From JBKHJZ01 sp046537875 (GTDB taxonomy: Bacteria > Actinomycetota > Acidimicrobiia > Acidimicrobiales > VFJN01): a stretch of DNA of 16,808 bases. The stretch is from positions 1 through 16,808 of the forward strand of contig JBKHJZ010000060.1 in NCBI GenBank assembly GCA_046537875.1. The letters run 5' to 3'. Each line of letters opens with the position of its first letter. Positions within the stretch are counted from its first letter, which is position 1. Under the pieces are notes generated by a model. It had not been told where the DNA came from, ran no database searches, and saw nothing but the letters and a program-made list of their open reading frames with translations. The translations under genes and the position numbers were made by a program. Of this stretch, positions 6,619 to 12,142 are shown piece by piece.

Positions 6619-7476
6619 ATGGCGGCCGATCCGCGAGACAGCTCCGGCGTGCTCGACGGGCGCGTCGCCGTGGTGACCGGCGCCAGCAGGGGCATCGGGG
6701 AGGCGATCGCGCACCGCCTCGCCGCCGCCGGTGCCGCCGTGGCGGTGTCGGCCCGCACGGTGGAGGAGGGGGACCATCCCCTGCCGGGGAGCCTGACCAC
6801 GACAGTCCGGGCGATCACCGACGCCGGGGGGACTGCCGTGGCGGTGTCGGCCGACCTCGGGCGACCCGAGGATCGCGGCGCCCTCGTCGCCGAGGTCACG
6901 CGCACCCTGGGCCCGGTGGACATCCTCGTCAACAACGCGGCCGTCACCTACTTCGGCCTTGTCGAGACGTTCGATGCCGGCCGCTACGGCACGATGTTCG
7001 AGGTCCAGGTCCGAGCGCCGTTCGAGCTGTGCCAGCTCGTGCTGCCCGGCATGCGTGAACGCGGGCGCGGCTGGATCCTCAACATCTCCTCAGGTGCGGC
7101 CCGCCACCCCCAGGGCCCTCCCTACGGCCAGCTGCTCCCGGGCGGAACGGTGTACGGCATGTGCAAGGCGGCGCTGGAGAGGTTGACCACCGGCCTGGCC
7201 GCCGAGGTGTTCGGCAGCGGCATCGCCGTCAACGCGCTCTCGCCCGCCGGGCTCGTGGGGACGCCGGGGGTGGTGCACCACGGCCTCGACCGGCGTGTAC
7301 CAGCGGAGGCGCTCGAGCCGCCCGAGGTGATGGCCGAGGCCGCGCTCGTCCTCTGCTCCGGCGATCCGGCGCAGCTCACCGGACGGGTCACCACCTCCCG
7401 CCGGCTGCTGGACGAGGCGGGGTTCGCGGCGCCCGCAGACGCCTCGCGGTCCGGGGCGCGGGGGGCGACGCCGTGA
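6619..7476 (+). CDS. Short-chain dehydrogenase/reductase (first gene of catabolic operon)
   Basis: A 285-residue classical SDR. The cofactor motif is TGASRGIG (residues 20-27), NNAA is at 105-108, the catalytic Ser is 157/158 and YGMCK gives Tyr179 and Lys183. The stretch DHPLPGSL after the second strand marks a subfamily common in acyl-CoA and xenobiotic catabolic clusters. Arg24, and a Ser-Ala-Arg at the end of strand 2 instead of Asp, favour NADPH (inference). It probably interconverts an alcohol and ketone or aldehyde on the operon's substrate. The ATG at 6619 has no Shine-Dalgarno and may be leaderless; GTG at 6649 is an alternative. The stop overlaps the next start as GTGA. The last 20 residues are a low-complexity tail. 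Confidence 0.9.
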   Translation: MAADPRDSSGVLDGRVAVVTGASRGIGEAIAHRLAAAGAAVAVSARTVEEGDHPLPGSLTTTVRAITDAGGTAVAVSADLGRPEDRGALVAEVTRTLGPVDILVNNAAVTYFGLVETFDAGRYGTMFEVQVRAPFELCQLVLPGMRERGRGWILNISSGAARHPQGPPYGQLLPGGTVYGMCKAALERLTTGLAAEVFGSGIAVNALSPAGLVGTPGVVHHGLDRRVPAEALEPPEVMAEAALVLCSGDPAQLTGRVTTSRRLLDEAGFAAPADASRSGARGATP

Positions 7477-8669
7477 CGCCGACGGGCAGCGATCGCCCGG
7501 ATCGCACGTTGCGGGGCGCCGCCGCCGTCGTCGGGGTCGCCGACGACGTGTCCCCGACGGGCGAGCTCGACCGTCACGGACGCCCCCTCGAGGCCGCGAT
7601 GGTCCGGGCCGCGCTGGACGACGCCGGCCTGACCATCGGCGACGTCGACGGCGTGTGCTACGCGGGTTTCGCCGGCGGGCTGGCGGAGTACCTGGGCGTG
7701 AGGGCCCGATACCTCGACGGCACCACCGTGGGGGGCTCCAGCTTCGAGCTCCACGTCGAGCACGCCGCCGCAGCCATCGCCGCCGGGCTCTGCGAGGTGG
7801 TCGTGGGCGTCTACGCCGCGACCCCGCGCAGCGATCGGCGGCGCCACGGTGGCGGGGACGGCGGTCGCCGACCGCCGATGCCCGGGCCCAACCCCCAGCT
7901 CGAATGGGAGCTGCCCTACGGGCTGCGGATGCCGATGGGCGCGTACGCGCTGGCTGCCAGCCGGCACATGGCCGCCTACGGCACCACGTCGGAGCAGCTG
8001 GCCCGGATCGCCGTCGACACCCGGCGGTGGGCCGCCCTCAATCCCCGGGCGCGCTACCGCGACCCGATCACGATCGACGACGTGCTGGCCTCGCCGATGC
8101 AGTCCTCACCGTTGCACCTGCTCGACTGCTGCCTCGTCACCGACGGTGCGGGGGCGTTCGTGCTCACGTCCGCCGCCCGGGCGCGCGACCTGCGCAAGCC
8201 GCCCGTGTACGTGCTCGGCGCAGCGACCTGCACCGACCACGGGATGATCAGCACGATGCCCGACCTCGCCACCACCGCCGGCGCCGTGTCCGGTCCGGCG
8301 GCGTTCGCCGTGGCGGGGATCAAGCCGGGCGACGTCGACGTGCTCATGGGCTACGACTCGTTCACGATCACCGCGCTGCTGCACGTCGAGGACCTCGGGT
8401 TCTGTGGGAAGGGCGAGGGCGGGGCGTTCGTCGAGGACGGCGCGCTCGGCCCCGGGGGCTCGCTGCCGATGAACACCAACGGCGGCGGTCTCTCGTACAC
8501 CCACCCCGGCCAGTACGGGATGTTCCTGCTGGTCGAGGCCACCCGGCAGCTGCGTGGCGAGTGCGGCGAGCGTCAGGTGGACGGGCCGCAGGTGGCCGTC
8601 GCGCACGGCTCCGGGGGCGTGCTCTCGACGATGGGCACCGTCGTGCTGGGCACGGAGGCGACCCTGTGA
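7473..8669 (+). CDS. Thiolase-superfamily protein (lipid-transfer/acetyl-CoA acetyltransferase type) lacking the nucleophilic Cys
   Basis: A 398-residue thiolase-fold protein. The N-terminal half has GGSSFELHVEHA (88-99) where thiolases carry the acyl-accepting Cys, and no Cys is present there (nearest are 62 and 107). The C-terminal half has GYDSFTI (293-299), LEDLGFCGKGEGG-like sequence (here VEDLGFCGKGEGG, 305-317) and NTNGGGLSYTHPG (334-346). His344 aligns with the GHP histidine of thiolases. Tyr294 and Tyr342 are candidate replacements. The chemistry may thus be aldol or retro-aldol on a CoA ester rather than thiolysis, as in Ltp2 (family knowledge; assignment inferred). A Gly/Arg-rich insertion spans about 118-138. 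The GTG start overlaps the SDR stop, and the stop overlaps the DUF35 start, as expected for a stable complex. Confidence 0.85.
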   Translation: MTPTGSDRPDRTLRGAAAVVGVADDVSPTGELDRHGRPLEAAMVRAALDDAGLTIGDVDGVCYAGFAGGLAEYLGVRARYLDGTTVGGSSFELHVEHAAAAIAAGLCEVVVGVYAATPRSDRRRHGGGDGGRRPPMPGPNPQLEWELPYGLRMPMGAYALAASRHMAAYGTTSEQLARIAVDTRRWAALNPRARYRDPITIDDVLASPMQSSPLHLLDCCLVTDGAGAFVLTSAARARDLRKPPVYVLGAATCTDHGMISTMPDLATTAGAVSGPAAFAVAGIKPGDVDVLMGYDSFTITALLHVEDLGFCGKGEGGAFVEDGALGPGGSLPMNTNGGGLSYTHPGQYGMFLLVEATRQLRGECGERQVDGPQVAVAHGSGGVLSTMGTVVLGTEATL

Positions 8670-9076
8670 GCGACGCGCCCCGGCTGCTCGAGCCGCCCGC
8701 CTCCGAGGAGGCGGAGCCGTTCTGGGAGGCCACCCGCCGCGGTGAGCTGGTCCTGCCGTGGTGCAGGGCCTGCGACCGCCCCTTCTGGTACCCGCGCAAG
8801 GTGTGTCCCGCCTGCCTCGGTGACGACATCGACTGGCGACCGTCGGCCGGCGTGGGGGAGGTGTACGCGGTGAGCGTCCAGCACCGGCCGGGGCCCGGTC
8901 GCGACCCCGCCGACGGGCCCTACGCGGTGGCACTGGTCGACCTGCCCGAAGGCGTCCGGATCATGACCAACATCGTCGGCTGCCCGCCCGACGAGGTCAC
9001 GGTGGGCACCGCGGTCCGCGTGGCCTGGCGCGAGCTCTCGGACGGGAGGAAGCTGCCGCAGATGGTGCCCGACTGA
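8666..9076 (+). CDS. DUF35 zinc-ribbon/OB-fold protein, thiolase partner
   Basis: A 136-residue protein with an N-terminal amphipathic helix (EEAEPFWEATRRGELVLP). A rubredoxin-like zinc ribbon follows, with Cys33-x2-Cys36 and Cys47-x2-Cys50 (CRAC, CPAC). The C-terminal OB fold covers about 58-136 and contains DGPYAVALVDLPEGVRIMTN. DUF35 proteins bind thiolase-superfamily enzymes tightly. They form the ChsH2-Ltp2 aldolase in steroid catabolism and the archaeal thiolase-HMGCS complex, where they help hold the CoA ester. The GTG start overlaps the thiolase stop (GTGA), so the pair is translationally coupled. All four zinc ligands are present and length is typical. It has no hydratase (MaoC) domain, unlike ChsH2. 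Confidence 0.92.
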   Translation: MSDAPRLLEPPASEEAEPFWEATRRGELVLPWCRACDRPFWYPRKVCPACLGDDIDWRPSAGVGEVYAVSVQHRPGPGRDPADGPYAVALVDLPEGVRIMTNIVGCPPDEVTVGTAVRVAWRELSDGRKLPQMVPD

Positions 9077-9095
9077 CGGTCGGTCGGGGGCGCAC

Positions 9096-9106
9096 GAGGA
9101 GGGGGG
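9096..9106 (+). promoter_or_regulatory. Strong ribosome binding site for the acyl-CoA dehydrogenase
   Basis: GAGGAGGGGGG ends 9 bases before the ATG at 9116. This fixes the start in the only real gap (39 bases) of the operon and suggests independent, high-level initiation of the dehydrogenase. Confidence 0.6.
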
Positions 9107-9115
9107 TCGCAGCGC

Positions 9116-10339
9116 ATGGCGATGCAGATCGACCTCGGCCCGGAGGCCGAGCGGTTTCGCGAGGAGCTCCGCCGCTGGTTGGAGGCCAACCGACCGGACG
9201 GCCTCGATCCCGAGGCGGCCGATCGCGGCCCGGCCGCGGCGGCTGACCCGGCGCTGCGGGCCTGGGCCGACCGGTTGCACGAGGCCGGGTACATGTGCGT
9301 GGCCTGGCCGGAGGAGTACGGGGGCCGTGGGCTCAGCGGCGTCGAGGTCGCGGTGATGAACGAGGAGTTCGCCCGGGCCGGTGTCCCAAGGGTGACGCGG
9401 GGGATGGGGGAGTGGCTCGTCGGGCCGTCGATCATCGTGCACGGCACCGCGGAGCAGAAGGCTCACTTCCTCCCGCGGATCATCGACGGCACCGACAGGT
9501 ACTGCCAGGGCTTCTCCGAGCCCGACGCCGGCTCGGATCTGGCCGGCCTCCGCACCCGCGGGGTCGTCGACGGCGACGAGGTGGTCGTCACGGGCCGGAA
9601 GGTGTGGACCTCGGGTGCCCAGGTGGCGACCATGATGTTCTGCCTCTGCCGGACCGACCCGGACGCGCCCAAGCACCGGGGGATCTCCTACGTGCTCGTG
9701 CCCATGCGGCGCCCGGACGGCACCCCGAACGGCATCGAGGTGCGCCCGCTCCGGCAGATGACCGGCGGCAGCGGCTTCACCGAGACGTTCATCGACGGGG
9801 CCCGTGCCCCGCTGTTCAACGTGATCGGCGGCCTGCACGACGGCTGGCGGGTCGCGATGACGACGCTGGGCAACGAGCGGGGCGGCACCGCCACCACCCA
9901 ACACGTGCGCTACCAGCGGCAGTTCCGCCGGCTGGTCGACGAGGCGCGGGCCCGGGGACGCGCCGACGACCCGGTGGTGAGGCAGAAGCTCGCCTGGGCC
10001 GACACGCATGCCGAGATCATGCGGTACGCCGGGCTCCGGACGCTCGCGGAGGTGGTGGCCCGCCGCGAGCCCGGGCCGGGCGCCTCGGTCAACAAGATGT
10101 TCTGGTCGGAGTACGCACGTGACGTGGGCGAGTGGGCGATGGATCTCCGCGGCGCGGATGCGCTCATTCGCCCGGACGATGGGGACGGCTACGACCTCGA
10201 CCGGTGGCAAGCGGCGTTCCTCGGCAGCCGCTCGGGGACGATCTGGGGTGGCACCGCCGAGGTGCAGCGCAACATCGTGGGCGAGCGGGTGCTCGGCCTG
10301 CCCAAGGAGCCGCAGCCCGAGCAGGAGGAGCGGCGGTGA
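9116..10339 (+). CDS. Acyl-CoA dehydrogenase
   Basis: A 407-residue FAD enzyme that introduces the alpha-beta double bond into acyl-CoA. The N-terminal helical domain contains WPEEYGGRGLSGVE (about 64-77). The middle beta domain has the family signature GFSEPDAGSD (132-141) and VVTGRKVWTSGA (157-168), which contact flavin. The C-terminal domain ends with IWGGTAEVQRNIVGERVLGL (376-395). In medium-chain enzymes the catalytic Glu lies in YEGT at this point; here the residue is Gly378, so the base must come from elsewhere or from a partner subunit. Length and order match actinobacterial FadE proteins of steroid and branched-chain catabolism. The stop overlaps the next SDR as GTGA. Electrons should pass to ETF. 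Confidence 0.93.
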   Translation: MAMQIDLGPEAERFREELRRWLEANRPDGLDPEAADRGPAAAADPALRAWADRLHEAGYMCVAWPEEYGGRGLSGVEVAVMNEEFARAGVPRVTRGMGEWLVGPSIIVHGTAEQKAHFLPRIIDGTDRYCQGFSEPDAGSDLAGLRTRGVVDGDEVVVTGRKVWTSGAQVATMMFCLCRTDPDAPKHRGISYVLVPMRRPDGTPNGIEVRPLRQMTGGSGFTETFIDGARAPLFNVIGGLHDGWRVAMTTLGNERGGTATTQHVRYQRQFRRLVDEARARGRADDPVVRQKLAWADTHAEIMRYAGLRTLAEVVARREPGPGASVNKMFWSEYARDVGEWAMDLRGADALIRPDDGDGYDLDRWQAAFLGSRSGTIWGGTAEVQRNIVGERVLGLPKEPQPEQEERR

Positions 10340-11265
10340 CCGGCGCCGCGCCCGGTTCGGGACTCTGCGAGGGTCGGGTCGCCGTGGTCACGGGAGCGGG
10401 CGGGGGCATCGGCCGGGGACACGCCCTGGAGCTGGTGCGCCAGGGAGCATGCGTGGTCGTCAACGACCTGGGCACCACCGTGCGGGGCGACGGGAGCGAC
10501 GCGCGTGCCGCCGAGGCCGTGGTCGAGGAGATCGAGGCAACCGGCGGGGCCGCGGTGGCCAACATCGACGACGTGGCCGACTGGGACGGCGCGCGGCGCC
10601 TGGTCGACGCGGCGATCGACAGCTTCGGCCGCCTCGACGTCCTGGTGTGCAACGCCGGCATCCTCCGCGACCGGATGCTGTTCAACATGACCGAGGACGA
10701 GTGGGACGCCGTCGTGCGGGTGCACCTCAAGGGCACGTTCGCCCCGCTTCACTGGGCCGCCCGGCACTGGCGTGAGCGCGCCAAGGCCGGCGAGCAGGTG
10801 GACGGGCGCGTCATCACCACCTCGTCGACGTCCGGGCTGTTCGCCAACCCCGGCCAGGGCAACTACGGCGCGGCCAAGTCCGGGATCGCCACCCTGTCGA
10901 TCATCGCCGCGAAGGAGCTGGGGCGGTACGGGGTGACCGTGAACGCCATCGCGCCGGGCGCCCGGACCCGGATGACCCAGGGCCTCCGCCCGGGGTGGGA
11001 GGCGCCGCCTCCGGGGACGTGGGATCCCTCCGCTCCCGAGAACGTGGCCCCGCTCGTCGCCTGGCTCGCCAGCGTGCGATCCGCCGGCATCACCGGGCAG
11101 GTGTTCCTGGTCGGTGGCGGCAGGGTCGCCGTGGCCGAGGGCTGGCGGCGCGGTCCCGGCATCGACCGGGAGGCGCGCTGGGACCCCGCCGAGCTCGACG
11201 AGGTGGTCCCCGGGCTGGTTGCCCGGGCCGAGGCGGAGGTGCCGCCGGGCGACGCGCCCGGGTAG
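10336..11265 (+). CDS. SDR, 3-hydroxyacyl-CoA dehydrogenase-like (17-beta-HSD type 4 family)
   Basis: A 309-residue SDR whose start resembles the dehydrogenase part of the peroxisomal multifunctional enzyme: VVTGAGGGIGRGHALEL (about 18-34), then VVVNDLG (40-46). The Asp after strand 2 favours NAD. CNAG is at 105-108, the catalytic Ser is about 164 and YGAAK gives Tyr177 and Lys181. The C-terminal extension of about 60 residues is acidic. It likely oxidises a 3-hydroxyacyl-CoA to the ketoacyl-CoA, the step after dehydrogenation and hydration in beta-oxidation. No enoyl-CoA hydratase is in the window. The GTG start at 10336 is preceded by GGAGGAG and overlaps the dehydrogenase stop. It is probably the last gene of the operon. 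Confidence 0.9.
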   Translation: MTGAAPGSGLCEGRVAVVTGAGGGIGRGHALELVRQGACVVVNDLGTTVRGDGSDARAAEAVVEEIEATGGAAVANIDDVADWDGARRLVDAAIDSFGRLDVLVCNAGILRDRMLFNMTEDEWDAVVRVHLKGTFAPLHWAARHWRERAKAGEQVDGRVITTSSTSGLFANPGQGNYGAAKSGIATLSIIAAKELGRYGVTVNAIAPGARTRMTQGLRPGWEAPPPGTWDPSAPENVAPLVAWLASVRSAGITGQVFLVGGGRVAVAEGWRRGPGIDREARWDPAELDEVVPGLVARAEAEVPPGDAPG

Positions 11266-11273
11266 GAACGTGC

Positions 11274-11325
11274 CGGCCTCCGGGGTAGGAAGGGATGCGG
11301 CACAGACGACCGGACCCGGAGGCCG
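11274..11325. repeat. 11-base inverted repeat enclosing a start region
   Basis: CGGCCTCCGGG (11274-11284) and CCCGGAGGCCG (11315-11325) are perfect complements separated by 30 bases. The loop holds GTAGGAAGGG and the ATG of a 33-codon open frame. It starts 8 bases after the last SDR stop. It could be a loose terminator for the catabolic operon, or a leader structure affecting translation of the disaccharide genes. Confidence 0.45.
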
Positions 11326-11396
11326 AGCGGAGAGGCCTGGACGTGGACGCTGAACGGTACGAGATCCACCCGGTGCGCGAGGCGGCCGCACCGTGA
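11295..11396 (+). CDS. Possible 33-residue leader peptide
   Basis: An open frame from ATG 11295 encodes MRHRRPDPEAERRG followed by LDVDAERYEIHPVREAAAP. Its TGA overlaps the GTG of the HAD gene as GTGA, the same junction used elsewhere in this window. GTAGGAAGG lies just upstream but is very close (2-4 bases) to the ATG. About 82 percent of codons end in G or C, slightly low for the window, and AGA is used twice. I recognise no family. It may be a coupling or leader peptide for the phosphomutase/GH65 operon, or a chance frame. Confidence 0.3.
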   Translation: MRHRRPDPEAERRGLDVDAERYEIHPVREAAAP

Positions 11397-12142
11397 CCGT
11401 CACGGTTGGGCCGGGGACGTACGATGCGCTGGTCGTGGACCTTGACGGGGTCGTGACCGACACCGCGTCGGTGCACGCCGCCGCGTGGAAGCACCTGTTC
11501 GACGGCTACCTGGCGGGCCGCGCCGAGCGGACCGGGGAGCCCTTCGTTCCCTTCGAGCCCGACGACTACCGGCGCCATGTGGATGGCAAGCCCCGCTACG
11601 ACGGCGTCCGCGACTTCCTGGCATCCCGCGGGATCACGCTGCCCGAAGGCCACCCCGACGACCCGCCCGACCGCGAGACCGTGTGCGGTCTCGGCAATCG
11701 CAAGGACGCCGCCTTCAACGAGCGGCTGGCACGCGAGGGGGTGACGGTGTTCGACACGACCGTCGAAGTGCTGCGCCGCGCACGCCGGGCGGGGATGGGG
11801 GTCGCGCTGTTCTCCTCGAGCCGCAACACGCGTCGGGTCCTGCACCGAGCGGGGCTGGAGCACCTGTTCGACGCGATCGTCGACGGCGTGGACGCCGGGG
11901 AGCTCGGCCTGCCCGGCAAACCCCACCCCGCGGTCCCGCTCGAGGCCGCGACGCGCGTCGGTGCCAAGCCCGAGCGCACGGTGCTCGTCGAGGACGCGGT
12001 GGCCGGTGTCGAGGCGGGCCGGCGGGGAGGGTTCCGCCTCGTGGTCGGTGTCGACCGGACCGGCCACGGCGACGAGCTGCGTGCGCACGGCGCCGATGTG
12101 GTGGTCACCGACCTGGCGGAGATCGAGGTGCAGGACGAATGA
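11393..12142 (+). CDS. HAD-family beta-phosphoglucomutase-like enzyme
   Basis: A 249-residue HAD phosphatase-superfamily protein with a helical cap. DLDGVVTDT carries the nucleophile Asp16 and acid/base Asp18; FSSSRN (140-145) is motif II, GKP with Lys176 is motif III, and VEDA (199-202) is motif IV. Cap residues typical of beta-phosphoglucomutase are also present: His28 in VHAAAWK, and NRKD with Lys104. It should convert beta-glucose-1-phosphate to glucose-6-phosphate through a 1,6-bisphosphate intermediate, in the cytosol. It is coupled by ATGA overlap to a GH65 enzyme that would make that substrate. The same order occurs in mycobacteria as Rv3400-Rv3401. The GTG start at 11393 overlaps the stop of the possible leader ORF. 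A simple phosphatase is less likely given the cap residues. Confidence 0.88.
   Translation: MTVTVGPGTYDALVVDLDGVVTDTASVHAAAWKHLFDGYLAGRAERTGEPFVPFEPDDYRRHVDGKPRYDGVRDFLASRGITLPEGHPDDPPDRETVCGLGNRKDAAFNERLAREGVTVFDTTVEVLRRARRAGMGVALFSSSRNTRRVLHRAGLEHLFDAIVDGVDAGELGLPGKPHPAVPLEAATRVGAKPERTVLVEDAVAGVEAGRRGGFRLVVGVDRTGHGDELRAHGADVVVTDLAEIEVQDE

Noticed and set aside
6126..6947. N-terminal extension of the universal stress protein to 273 residues
   Set aside because: The Usp domain begins exactly at MQRVVLIGTDGS; the extension is antisense to the SDR cofactor-binding region.
5337..7058. A 573-codon plus-strand open frame over the CBS, usp and SDR genes
   Set aside because: It crosses three genes with firm family motifs in other frames, and its own translation is low-complexity.
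11485..12138. N-terminal extension of the GH65 gene through the HAD gene
   Set aside because: The HAD gene has all four motifs in another frame, and the ATGA overlap at 12139 gives a natural GH65 start.
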